This document shows positions 16,402 to 24,835 of a stretch of 64,000 nucleotides of DNA, one piece after another. Made by a program: the position numbers and the translations under genes. Position 1 is the first letter of the stretch; every line of letters starts with the position of its first letter. The DNA comes from JAENWD01 sp963837165. Its GTDB lineage: Bacteria > Acidobacteriota > Vicinamibacteria > Vicinamibacterales > JAENWD01. The stretch covers positions 561,660 through 625,659 of the forward strand of contig CAWIMD010000001.1 of the NCBI GenBank assembly GCA_963837165.1. The letters run 5' to 3'. The notes under the pieces were generated by a model. It was not told where the DNA came from and searched no databases. It saw only the letters and a list, made by a program, of their open reading frames with translations.

Positions 16402-17076
16402 TCAACGCTTCCGCCTGCTCGACGCGCGGGCCGCGCGCGAGCGGCCGGCCGGCGCCGATCGATTCGACATCCGGCGCCTTCGCGTCCGGTGGGCCGCGGC
16501 CGCCCGCGATGTCGCGCCGGCTGACGAGGATCGCGCGCGGGACGACCGGGCCGTCTGCGCCTGCTCCTCATCCGATGGCTCCCCGGCGCCGGCCGCGGCG
16601 TTGATGCCGGCTTCGGCCAGCGAGGTCAGCTTCTCGTCGGCCGCCTTCTCTTCAGCCAGTGTCTCGCGCAGCAGGGCCGCGACGTCGGACAGCCCCAGGC
16701 CCTCGGCCCACGCCGCGATCGTCCCGTAGGCGGCGATCTCGTAGTGCTCGGCGCGCTGGGCGGACGCGATGATGCGCGCATCGCCGACCGCTTCCGAGCC
16801 GCCTTGCTCGAGCGTCTCCGATCCTTCCTCGATGATGCCCTGCATGCCTGCGCAGGTCTTCGCCCGCGCCCGCTCGTCGAGCAGATCGAACACCTGCTCG
16901 AGACGGGCGACGTGCTGCCGGGTCTGGCCGAAGTGCTCGGTGATGGCGTCGCGAAGCTCCTCGCTGGTCGCGTGCTTCGCCAGCTTGGGCAGCGTCTTCA
17001 CCAGCTGCTTCTCGGCGCTGTACAGGTCCTTCACTTCGTCGAGCAGCGCATCGCGCAGCGTAATCATTTCTGCCAT
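16402..17076 (-). CDS. YciE-type (DUF892) ferritin-like protein
   Basis: A 224-residue protein of the DUF892/YciE family. The first 165 residues match a ferritin-like four-helix bundle: TLRDALLDEVKDLYSAEKQL, LEQVFDLL and SAQRAEHYEIAAYGTIAAW carry the conserved Glu and His residues expected for a di-iron site. The C-terminal 55 residues are Arg/Ser/Ala-rich and probably disordered, possibly nucleic-acid binding; this tail is not usual in E. coli YciE. The family is induced by osmotic and general stress. The role fits the neighbouring YtxH-type genes. Confidence 0.85.
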   Translation of the reverse strand: MAEMITLRDALLDEVKDLYSAEKQLVKTLPKLAKHATSEELRDAITEHFGQTRQHVARLEQVFDLLDERARAKTCAGMQGIIEEGSETLEQGGSEAVGDARIIASAQRAEHYEIAAYGTIAAWAEGLGLSDVAALLRETLAEEKAADEKLTSLAEAGINAAAGAGEPSDEEQAQTARSSRARSSSAGATSRAAAAHRTRRRRMSNRSAPAGRSRAARASSRRKR

Positions 17077-17380
17077 GTCTCATCTCCTTACGTCTCGTCA
17101 CGCCGGTGGCATGACGGGCGCGCTCGCTGCACGGCACATGCCACGGCGACCGCGGCCGGCGCGTGCCGCAACCGGGTAGCGCCATCCCGGCGTCTCCGGC
17201 GTGGTCCGCCGCCCAGCGGGCGGCCTGCCCCCGGAACCGCCGCCGAGTGTGAGCTTTCCTCCCCGGGCAGTCGATTTCACTACGCTCGGCGGTTGCGTCG
17301 CGCCGTAACTCCAGAGTTCTCGGCACTACGCCCGTGGCATGGTCCTTGACCTGATCCATCAGTGCTCCCTGGAGGCGGCG
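17077..17380. other. Intergenic region with no recognised gene
   Basis: About 300 bases between divergent genes (ferritin-like, minus; small membrane protein, plus). It must hold two promoters, but I see no convincing -35/-10 pair, repeat or RNA gene in it. Confidence 0.5.
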
Positions 17381-17587
17381 ATGGCTTTCGGACACGAGCA
17401 CGACCACCGGAAGGGACGACAATGGCGCCTGTACGGCGGTCTGGCCCTGGCAGCAGCGGCTGCCGGCGTGGCCTGGATCGCCTTGCGCCGTCGAGGTCGG
17501 CCTTCCGGGGCGGTCCCGGCCGGGCCCGTTCCCGTGGCCGGCCCCGTCGCCCTCTCGCCCGGCACGGTCCGCGCGACGGTTCGCTGA
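17381..17587 (+). CDS. Small single-pass membrane protein, function unknown
   Basis: A 68-residue protein: a polar, histidine-rich start (MAFGHEHDHRKGRQ), one membrane helix (YGGLALAAAAAGVAWIALRR), then a Pro/Val tail. The ATG at 17381 is preceded by GGAGGCGGCG. It lies 23 bases upstream of the glycosyltransferase gene and may belong to that operon. No family recognised. The short length and lack of conserved motifs lower confidence. Confidence 0.5.
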   Translation: MAFGHEHDHRKGRQWRLYGGLALAAAAAGVAWIALRRRGRPSGAVPAGPVPVAGPVALSPGTVRATVR

Positions 17588-17610
17588 TCGCCTTTCCATC
17601 GGATCCACCC

Positions 17611-18675
17611 ATGCGTATCGCTCAAGTCGCTCCGCTCTCCGAGAGCGTGCCTCCGCAGACGTATGGCGGCACCGAGCGTGTCGTCGCCTATCTCACCGAA
17701 GAGCTCGTCCGACAGGGACACGACGTGACCCTGTTCGCCTCGGGCGACTCCCGCACCTCCGCACACCTGGTCGAGGGCTGGCCGCGCTCGCTGAGGCGCG
17801 ACGAGGGGTGCGACGACAAGGTGGCGCCCCATCTGGTGATGATCGAGCGCGTCATGCGCGCCTGCCAGGACGGCTTCGACGTCGTGCACTTCCACACCGG
17901 ATATCTCCACTTCCCGCTCGCACGGCACCTGGGCGTGCCACACGTCACGACGATGCACGGGCGCCAGGATCGGCCCGAGGCCGGGGCCCTGCTCCGGGAG
18001 TACCGCGACGTGCCGCTCGTCTCGATCTCCGACGACCAGCGGACGCCGGCGCCCGAGGCCCGCTGGGTGCGCACGGTGCAGCACGGGCTGCCGGACGGAC
18101 TGCTGGCCTACAGCCCGAGGTCGCGCGGCTACCTGGCGTTCCTGGGCCGGATCTCGCCCGAGAAGCGGCCCGACCGAGCCGTCGCCATCGCGCGCGCGGT
18201 CGGCATGCCGCTGCGCGTCGCCGCCAAGGTGGACAAGGTGGACCGGGAGTACTACGAGCGCGACATCCGGCCGCTCTTCGAGAGCTCGGGGATCGAGTAC
18301 ATCGGCGAGATCGCCGAATCCGAGAAAAGCGAGTTCCTGGGCGGCGCAGATGCGCTGCTGTTCCCGATCGACTGGCCCGAGCCGTTCGGCATGGTCATGA
18401 TCGAGGCGATGGCCTGCGGCACGCCCGTCGTCGCGTGGAACGAGGGATCGGTGTCGGAGGTCATCGAGGACGGCCGCACCGGGTTCCTGGTCCGCTCGCT
18501 CTGGGAGGCGATCGAGCGCACACGCCAGCTTGGCCTGCTGTCGCGCGCCGCCTGCCGGGAGTCGTTCGAGCGGCGGTTCACGGCCGAACGGATGGCGCGC
18601 AACTACGTGAACGTGTACGAGCGGCTCATCGACCGGGACGACCCGCTTCTCCTGGCCCGCGAGGATGTCTCATGA
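17611..18675 (+). CDS. Family 4 glycosyltransferase
   Basis: A 354-residue GT4 enzyme. The N-terminal domain shows GGTERVVAYLTEEL, the typical glycine motif of the acceptor site, and the C-terminal domain shows FLGRISPEKRPDRAV, PEPFGMVMIEAMACGTPVVA with the EX7E-type donor-site glutamates, and SEVIEDGRTGF. It retains the acidic residues needed for activity. Its stop overlaps the start of the glucosidase gene by 4 bases (ATGA), so the pair is coupled. It probably adds sugar residues to an exopolysaccharide, glycogen-like polymer or compatible solute; trehalose- or glycogen-type metabolism is suggested by the partner gene. Confidence 0.93.
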   Translation: MRIAQVAPLSESVPPQTYGGTERVVAYLTEELVRQGHDVTLFASGDSRTSAHLVEGWPRSLRRDEGCDDKVAPHLVMIERVMRACQDGFDVVHFHTGYLHFPLARHLGVPHVTTMHGRQDRPEAGALLREYRDVPLVSISDDQRTPAPEARWVRTVQHGLPDGLLAYSPRSRGYLAFLGRISPEKRPDRAVAIARAVGMPLRVAAKVDKVDREYYERDIRPLFESSGIEYIGEIAESEKSEFLGGADALLFPIDWPEPFGMVMIEAMACGTPVVAWNEGSVSEVIEDGRTGFLVRSLWEAIERTRQLGLLSRAACRESFERRFTAERMARNYVNVYERLIDRDDPLLLAREDVS

Positions 18676-20840
18676 CGGTGGCCCACGAGCTCCCACCGCC
18701 CGCCTACGCGGTCTTCGAGACCGAGCGCCGCGACAATCGCACGCGGGTCCTCAAGCACGGGGACACCTTCGCCGTTTTCGGCCCCTCGGGGGACATCCTC
18801 AGCGGCCACCACACCCAGCAGGGACTGTACCACTGCGGAACGCGGCACCTTTCGCACGCCCGGCTGACGATGCAGCGACGCGAGCCCCTCCTGCTGAGCT
18901 CGTCGATCTCGCCCGCCAGCGACCGACTGGCGATCGACCTCACCAACCCCGACATCACGCGGGGCGAGGAGACGCCGTGGAACAAGGGGCTCCTGCACGT
19001 GCTGCGCCGCATGTTCCTGTGGCGGGGGACCTGCTACCAGCGGATCCAGCTCACCAGCTACTCGTCATTGCCGGTCACCATGCGGCTGACGCTGGAACTC
19101 GCCGCGGACTTCGCGGACATCTTCGAAGTCCGTGGCACGCATCGAAAGGCGAGGGGCCGCACCCTGCCCACGGTCAGCCACCCTGGCGGGCTCGTGTTCG
19201 CGTACGAGGGACTGGACGGTGTGGTGCGCCAGACCGCCATCCTCTGTGACCCTGCGCCCGAGGCGGTCACCGAGGACCGGCTGGAGTTCGACCTCGAGCT
19301 GGCGCCCCGCGGTGTCGCGGAGCTCCGGATCTCGACGGCCTGTCAGCGGCAGCACAGCGCGGACCCCGCCGCGGGGCCGTTCACCGAGGCCCGTGACTCC
19401 GCCCGCAAGGCCGCCGAGTCCATGCTCGCGCGGTGCCCGGCGCTGCACTCCTCGAACGAGCTGTTCGACGGCTGGCTGGCGCGCTCGCGGGCCGACGTCT
19501 ACCTGATGGTCACCGAGACGCCGGAGGGCCCGTACCCGTACGCGGGCATTCCGTGGTTCAGCACCGCGTTCGGGCGTGACGGCATCATCACCGCCATCTC
19601 GATGCTCTGGGCCGACCCGTCGCTGGCGCGAGGCGTACTCGCGTACCTGGCGGCCACGCAGGCCACCGAGGACGATCCCGCCCGCGATGCGCAGCCCGGC
19701 AAGATCCTGCACGAGCGGCGCGACGGCGAGATGGCGGCGCTCGGCGAGGTGCCGTTCGGACGCTATTACGGCAGCGTGGATGCGACGCCGCTGTTCGTGC
19801 TGCTGGCCGGCCGCTACTACGACCGCACCGGCGACCTGGCGTTCATCCGGCGCATCTGGCCGAACCTGGAGCGTGCGCTCGCCTGGGTGGACCGCTACGG
19901 CGACGCCGACGGCGACGGCTTCATCGAGTACGCGCGCCGTACCGAGGAGGGCCTCGCGCAGCAGGGCTGGAAGGACTCGCATGACGCGGTCTTCCATGCC
20001 GACGGCACGCTCGCCGAGCCCCCGATCGCCCTCGCGGAAGTGCAGGGATACGTGTACGGAGCCCGGCACCACGCCGCGGAGCTGGCCGCGGCGCTCGGGA
20101 TGCGCGCACGATCGCGCAGGCTGGTCGAGCAGGCCGAGCAGCTGCACCGGCAGTTCGAGGAGCGCTTCTGGCGTCCGTCGCTCGGGACCTTCGCGCTGGC
20201 GCTCGACGGGCGGAAGCAGCCCTGCGATGTCGTCTCGTCGAATGCCGGCCAGTGCCTGATCAGCGGGATTGCGTTGCCCGACCACGCGGCCCGTGTGGCC
20301 GAAGGCCTGATGAGCGACGACATGTTCACCGGGTGGGGTCTCCGGACCCTGCACCGGAAGGAGCAGCGGTACAACCCGATGTCGTACCACAACGGATCCG
20401 TGTGGCCGCACGACACGGCGCTCATCGCCACGGGGCTGGCCCGCTACGGGGCGAAGGACGCCGTCGTCCGGCTGGCGACGGGCCTGTTCGACGCGGCGCA
20501 GCACTTCGAGCAGCAGCGGCTGCCGGAGCTGTTCTGCGGATTTCCGCGGCGCCCGGGCGAGGGGCCGACCCGTTATCCGGTCGCCTGCGCGCCGCAGGCG
20601 TGGGCCGCCGCCGCGGCGTTCCAGATGCTGAAGGCGCTGCTCGGCCTGGAGGTGGACGGCATCCGCCGGGTCGTGCGCTTCCGCGAGCCGCAGCTGCCCG
20701 AGTCGATCGACTGGCTGCGGATTGTCGGGCTCGAAGTGGGCGACGCCCGCGTGGACCTGCTCTGCGAGCGCCGGGCGACCGACGTCGGCGTGTCCATCGT
20801 CCGGCGTACGGGGGACGTCACGGTCGCGACCGAGCGATGA
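18672..20840 (+). CDS. Amylo-alpha-1,6-glucosidase / glycogen debranching-type enzyme
   Basis: A 722-residue protein of the bacterial glycogen-debranching family. The N-terminal domain (residues 1-250, with GDTFAVFGPSGDI and RTRVLKHGD) matches the MGH1-like beta-rich domain of these proteins, and the C-terminal (alpha/alpha)6 barrel carries PYPYAGIPWFSTAFGRDG, GWKDSHDAVFHADG and YNPMSYHNGSVWPHDTALI. The catalytic acids of the family are expected in the GRDG and YHNGSVWPHD motifs, which are intact. The enzyme is cytoplasmic (no signal peptide). Translational coupling to GT4 suggests turnover or trimming of an alpha-glucan made by it. Confidence 0.9.
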   Translation: MTVAHELPPPAYAVFETERRDNRTRVLKHGDTFAVFGPSGDILSGHHTQQGLYHCGTRHLSHARLTMQRREPLLLSSSISPASDRLAIDLTNPDITRGEETPWNKGLLHVLRRMFLWRGTCYQRIQLTSYSSLPVTMRLTLELAADFADIFEVRGTHRKARGRTLPTVSHPGGLVFAYEGLDGVVRQTAILCDPAPEAVTEDRLEFDLELAPRGVAELRISTACQRQHSADPAAGPFTEARDSARKAAESMLARCPALHSSNELFDGWLARSRADVYLMVTETPEGPYPYAGIPWFSTAFGRDGIITAISMLWADPSLARGVLAYLAATQATEDDPARDAQPGKILHERRDGEMAALGEVPFGRYYGSVDATPLFVLLAGRYYDRTGDLAFIRRIWPNLERALAWVDRYGDADGDGFIEYARRTEEGLAQQGWKDSHDAVFHADGTLAEPPIALAEVQGYVYGARHHAAELAAALGMRARSRRLVEQAEQLHRQFEERFWRPSLGTFALALDGRKQPCDVVSSNAGQCLISGIALPDHAARVAEGLMSDDMFTGWGLRTLHRKEQRYNPMSYHNGSVWPHDTALIATGLARYGAKDAVVRLATGLFDAAQHFEQQRLPELFCGFPRRPGEGPTRYPVACAPQAWAAAAAFQMLKALLGLEVDGIRRVVRFREPQLPESIDWLRIVGLEVGDARVDLLCERRATDVGVSIVRRTGDVTVATER

Positions 20841-20865
20841 GTCGGGCTCGCCTCGAGCGGCCGCG

Positions 20866-21771
20866 TCAGGCCGTGGCCTTCTCCTGCCGAGCCTCCCGGC
20901 CGGCGCGATCTTCCTGATCGTCGGCTGCCTTTCCGGCGGCGGTGCCGCTCCAGTCCTTCTCGAAGACGTCGCGGAGCGCCCGCACGGCGGCGCGGTCCGA
21001 GACGATGACGCCGATCTCGCGGCGGGCATCGAGCTCGACGGCGCGCAGGCTCTGGCTTCCGAGGAACGCCTGCCGGCCGTCTCGCACGATCATGCGCGCA
21101 TGCAGCCTGGCGTGGGGCAGCGGTTCGGCGGAGATCAGCCGCGCGCGCTTGCCGACGCCGCCGATGATCCGCACGCGCACGCCCTTGCGCACCCGGTCCT
21201 CGAGCAGACGGACCATCGCCGGGTCGCTGATCTTGGGGTCGTAGATGAGCAGCTCCTTCCGCGCGCGCCCGATGAAGCTCGAGAGGTGCTTCCTGGCCGT
21301 TTCCGGGCTGGTGACCAGGTGCCGCACCGCCGGCGTGACCGATTGCCGCGTGAGGTCGGCCTCGAAGAGCCGCAGGGCTTCGGCGACGATCGCGGCGCGC
21401 CTGGTCAGCACGCCGAAACTGCGGCTGCGCGCGTCGATCGACGTGTAGTTGAACAGCAGCACGAAGAGGATCCGCGCGTCCACCACCAGCAGCTTGCCGT
21501 GATAGCGGACCAGCTGGTCGCCGCTGCGCGCGACCGTCACGCCGACTTCCAGCAGCCGCTGCTCGAGCTTCCGCAGCCGGCGTTCGCCGCCGCTGTTCGT
21601 GTTGGCGATCAGTGCGCGCACGCGCACGCCGCGCTCGACGGCGGCCGCCAGCGCTTTCTCGACGTCGGACCGGTCGAAGCGGAAGATCGTCAGGTCGATC
21701 GTGGATTTCGCCCGATTGATCGCCGCGAGGACGGGCTCGATGCCCTCTCCGGGGAGTACCAGCAGCTTCAC
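20866..21771 (-). CDS. Phospholipase D-like protein (cardiolipin synthase type)
   Basis: A 301-residue protein with two HKD-type motifs. The first is canonical, YHGKLLVVD (H-x-K-x4-D). The second is LHARMIVRD with arginine in place of lysine. There is no membrane anchor at the N-terminus, unlike most cardiolipin synthases. The middle has the NTNSGGERRLRKLEQ segment. The family cleaves or makes phosphodiester bonds in lipids or nucleic acids; this one could be a hydrolase or an inactive variant. It ends a minus-strand cluster (23493-20866) behind DUF4956, 7 bases apart, so co-transcription is likely. Confidence 0.75.
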   Translation of the reverse strand: MKLLVLPGEGIEPVLAAINRAKSTIDLTIFRFDRSDVEKALAAAVERGVRVRALIANTNSGGERRLRKLEQRLLEVGVTVARSGDQLVRYHGKLLVVDARILFVLLFNYTSIDARSRSFGVLTRRAAIVAEALRLFEADLTRQSVTPAVRHLVTSPETARKHLSSFIGRARKELLIYDPKISDPAMVRLLEDRVRKGVRVRIIGGVGKRARLISAEPLPHARLHARMIVRDGRQAFLGSQSLRAVELDARREIGVIVSDRAAVRALRDVFEKDWSGTAAGKAADDQEDRAGREARQEKATA

Positions 21772-21778
21772 CGGTGCC

Positions 21779-22558
21779 TCAGCTCTTCGATTTCCGCTCG
21801 GTCCAGCTCACCGCGACCTCGTCCTGTCGGCCCAGGTGCACGATGGCCGCCGAGACAGCCTCGGTGCCGCGGTCGAGCGGCACCCGAGTGGCGTAGCAGA
21901 GTTCGTCGGCCGACTGGCTCCTCGGCTCGTACTCGACGTGGTGCCGCCGGAGCATCGCCTCGACCTGGCGATGGATGCGGCCGGCCTCCTTCATCTTGAT
22001 CGTGAGCATGAACGGAGTGGTGGCCTCCGGTTCGTGCGACTCGAGCAGCCAGAGCAGCGCGAGCAGGAAGGCCGTGGCGAATGGCGCCAGCCAGAACAGT
22101 CCCACGCCGGCGGCCAGCCCCACGCCGAGGGCCGCCAGCATGACGCTGGCGTCCTTCGGGTCGTCGATCTTCGCGCGATACCGGATCAGCCCCGCGATCC
22201 CGACCACACCGAACGCGCGTGCGAGGCTGACCCCCACGACGATCATGACCAGCGCGCCGATGACGGCAAGGATCACCTGCGTCTGCACGACGGCCGGTTT
22301 CCGGGGCGGAGTGCCGGCGCGCCTCGGCCGCATCGCGAGCACGGCGCCGAGACCGGCCGCGAGCGGCAGCCGCAGCAGCGCGTGCACCAGCGACTGCTCC
22401 TCGGTCACGGGCGTGCCGTCAGCGGGCAGCGCCTGCTGTGCGGCCGCGAGGGGAGCGGCGGTCAGCAGCCAGGCGCAGCCTGTGAGCCACGCGGCCTGCA
22501 GCCAGGCTGGCGTGCTCATGGCCGCGCGGCGGGCGGACGGGACGAAGGGCGCGCTCAT
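21779..22558 (-). CDS. DUF4956 membrane protein
   Basis: A 259-residue membrane protein of the DUF4956 family. The hallmark is QVILAVIGALVMIVVGVSLA followed by AFGVVGIAGLIRYRAKIDDP (R-Y-R-x-K-x-D-D-P is the most conserved part). An N-terminal signal-anchor (WLTGCAWLLTAAPLAAAQQ) precedes about four helices; the C-terminal 90 residues are soluble and beta/alpha. The start at 22558 overlaps the stop of the upstream lipoprotein gene (ATGA). In other bacteria DUF4956 genes sit beside VTC-type polyphosphate and CotH-type kinase genes (recalled, not searched). Function is unknown. Confidence 0.8.
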   Translation of the reverse strand: MSAPFVPSARRAAMSTPAWLQAAWLTGCAWLLTAAPLAAAQQALPADGTPVTEEQSLVHALLRLPLAAGLGAVLAMRPRRAGTPPRKPAVVQTQVILAVIGALVMIVVGVSLARAFGVVGIAGLIRYRAKIDDPKDASVMLAALGVGLAAGVGLFWLAPFATAFLLALLWLLESHEPEATTPFMLTIKMKEAGRIHRQVEAMLRRHHVEYEPRSQSADELCYATRVPLDRGTEAVSAAIVHLGRQDEVAVSWTERKSKS

Positions 22559-23493
22559 CGCGTCTCCCGCGGCGAACCGAGCGCGAGGCCCTCCGAGATC
22601 TTCTCCTTGATCTTCCGGAGGTAACGCGTGGTCTCGTCCCGGCCGTAACCGCCCGCGCGGAAGGCGTCCCGCCACTGGTGATCGGTCAGGCGGGACAGCC
22701 GTCTGCACGTCCAGTGCACGTCGTCGGGCGTGACCTGATCCAGCAGGTCGCCATGCCGGCCGTGAAAGACGAAGTCCACGCGGCCGTCGTGGACGTCCCT
22801 GATGAAGCCCTCCTGCTCGAACGCGTTCACGTCGCTCCGCCTGGGATTCAGCCTGCCCGTCTCGCCGAGCGAGGCGCCGAGGTCCTTCACGACATACCAG
22901 CGCTCGTGGCGTCCGTTCCGCTCCGACACGTACACGGCGTTGTTGTCGTCCTTGAGGTCGGTGCTGTTCAGCACCATCATCAGCACGAGCAGGCCGCGGT
23001 ACTCAGGGGTGTCGACGAACGGGTTCTGCCGCCACGACCAGATGTCTTTCTTGTCGAGCCACTCCAGGTGCGGCCGCATCCTCGCGTGCCCCTGGAGCTG
23101 CGAGCGGCCAGCGTTGTCGGTCACCAGGTCCGGCAGGTAATAGATCGGCGGCTGCGGATAGCCGAGCGCCCAGACGATCCGCGAGACGGTGACCTCGGAC
23201 TGTGCCTCGGGGCCGAGCTTGGCGTCCCACTTGTGGCCGAGATCGTCCTTCAGGTCCAGCGACGTGCTGAACCCGCCGGTGTCACGGGCGAGCAGGGCGT
23301 AGTCGGCGCCCGGCCGTGGCGCCAGCGCGCGCCCGCCGACACCGTAGAAGAGATCGTCGCGGCCCGCCGGCTCGCTCCAGAACTCGATCGGCGGTCCGGG
23401 CGGCGCAGTGGCGACGCGGATCGGTGGAGCGCACGCGGCGGCGACGAGGATGGCGAGCGCGACCAGCCGCCGCGCCGGGAGAGGGCGTGTCAC
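22555..23493 (-). CDS. Kinase-fold-like lipoprotein, function unknown
   Basis: A 312-residue lipoprotein: lipobox VAAAC with the modified cysteine at residue 21. Beyond it no family is named from memory, but the order of motifs follows an atypical kinase fold: lysine in KWDAKLG (K92), glutamates in PEAQSEV (E96, E100), NSTDLKDDNNAV (D179, K181, N184) in the place of the catalytic loop, and KDLGASLG (D204) in the place of the metal-binding DxG. The C-terminus is charged and helical. It would act outside the cytoplasm. Its gene overlaps DUF4956 by 4 bases. Alternative: an inactive relative of CotH or HipA folds, or a different fold that matches by chance. Confidence 0.55.
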   Translation of the reverse strand: MTRPLPARRLVALAILVAAACAPPIRVATAPPGPPIEFWSEPAGRDDLFYGVGGRALAPRPGADYALLARDTGGFSTSLDLKDDLGHKWDAKLGPEAQSEVTVSRIVWALGYPQPPIYYLPDLVTDNAGRSQLQGHARMRPHLEWLDKKDIWSWRQNPFVDTPEYRGLLVLMMVLNSTDLKDDNNAVYVSERNGRHERWYVVKDLGASLGETGRLNPRRSDVNAFEQEGFIRDVHDGRVDFVFHGRHGDLLDQVTPDDVHWTCRRLSRLTDHQWRDAFRAGGYGRDETTRYLRKIKEKISEGLALGSPRETR

Positions 23494-23691
23494 ATCTGCT
23501 CGATCAGCAATTTCTGCGCCGTCTCGCGGCGCCTACCTCTGCCGTCGATAACTGCCCAGGTCTTGCACCGCGCCGGCGCGGTTCCGGTCGAGGTGTCCTG
23601 ATCAGATACAGCGAGGCACGTAGTTTCAGCGCCCCAAATTGGATCGGGACGAATTACGCCGCGACGCTCGCCGGCCTCCTGCCGGGCCGGC

Positions 23692-24753
23692 TCACCGGGC
23701 GCCGGCGAGGTGCTGGGAGAAGAACGCGAAGACCCTGGTCTCGAGCCGCTGTTCGACGCCGCTGACGTGGTCGCCCTCGTAGGTCTCGAATGTGTGCGGG
23801 ATGGCGTACGCGGTCAACACGCCGTCGAGCGCTTTCGAGCCCGGCAGGAGCCGGTCCTTCGTCCCGACGTCGAGCGCGATCGCGTGCAGGCGCCGCAGTC
23901 GGTCGATGTACTGGTCGATCATGGCCAGGGGCGCATTGGCGGTCCATTTGGCCAGCACGTCGGGGCGCGGCTGACCGTCCCTGGTCGGCAGATCCAGGAA
24001 CAGCGGCGGGTTCTTCGGATCCGGCGACCACGCCGCCGCCGAGGCGAACATCGCCTTGCCCAGGAAGTCCAGCTTCTTCACCTCGTCCGGGCTCGTCACC
24101 TGCTCGAGCGGTCGCGCGTGCTCGGCGTCCGGCGCCTGGCCCGGCGAGAGGCAGCACGCGCTCATCGCGTAGATGGCCGAGAAAACGTCCGGCCGCTTCA
24201 TCCCAATCCGCACGGTCCCGTAGCCGCCCATCGAGTGCCCCGCGAGCCCGCGGCTGCTCACGTCGGCCATCGTCCGGTAGTGGCCGTCGATGTAGGCCAC
24301 CAGCTCGTCGGCGACGAAGCGCTCCCAGTCGCCGGTCGCCGGAGAGCTGGAATACATGCTGCCGAAATAGCGCGTGAACGCGTTCGGCATCACGAGGATC
24401 ATCTCTTTCGCCGCCCCGCTGGCCAGCGCCGCGTCCATCGCCTTCGGGACGCTGACGAAGTGCGGCAGCACGCCCCACCAGTGGTCCGTGTCGTCGGTGT
24501 AGCCGTGGAGCAGGTAGAGGACCGGATACCGGCGCGATGGCGCCGTCCTGTAGCTGGGCGGCAGGTACACCATGACCACGCGGTCCGGCGAGTCGCCCTC
24601 GAGGTTCCCCTCGAGGGACGTGCCGTGGACCGTGATCCGCTCGACGGTGCCCGTGACGGCCTGCGCGCCTGCCCGGCCCGAGCACACGGCAGACGCCGCC
24701 AGTGCCAGGACCGCCGCAACGACATGGGACAGACGATGGTGGATGGCTCTCAC
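23692..24753 (-). CDS. Secreted esterase, esterase-D/feruloyl-esterase-like
   Basis: A 353-residue alpha/beta hydrolase of the putative esterase family (esterase D type). A signal peptide (HRLSHVVAAVLALAASAVCSG) is followed by the oxyanion region YPVLYLLHGYTDDTDHWWG, the nucleophile elbow GLAGHSMGGYG (serine about residue 178), the aspartate in LDVGTKDRLLPG, and the histidine in YEGDHVSGVE. The start is a GTG at 24753 because GGAGGAGG lies just upstream; an ATG at 24780 would put that site inside the gene. It likely removes acyl or feruloyl groups from polysaccharide or small esters. It is monocistronic. Confidence 0.85.
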   Translation of the reverse strand: MRAIHHRLSHVVAAVLALAASAVCSGRAGAQAVTGTVERITVHGTSLEGNLEGDSPDRVVMVYLPPSYRTAPSRRYPVLYLLHGYTDDTDHWWGVLPHFVSVPKAMDAALASGAAKEMILVMPNAFTRYFGSMYSSSPATGDWERFVADELVAYIDGHYRTMADVSSRGLAGHSMGGYGTVRIGMKRPDVFSAIYAMSACCLSPGQAPDAEHARPLEQVTSPDEVKKLDFLGKAMFASAAAWSPDPKNPPLFLDLPTRDGQPRPDVLAKWTANAPLAMIDQYIDRLRRLHAIALDVGTKDRLLPGSKALDGVLTAYAIPHTFETYEGDHVSGVEQRLETRVFAFFSQHLAGAR

Positions 24754-24835
24754 GTCTCCTCCTCCACTCTGCGGGAGCATATGCCGCGCCCGGTGGCGCG
24801 GAGCGAGCGACGGGTCTCCGGAGGTCCCGCGATGA

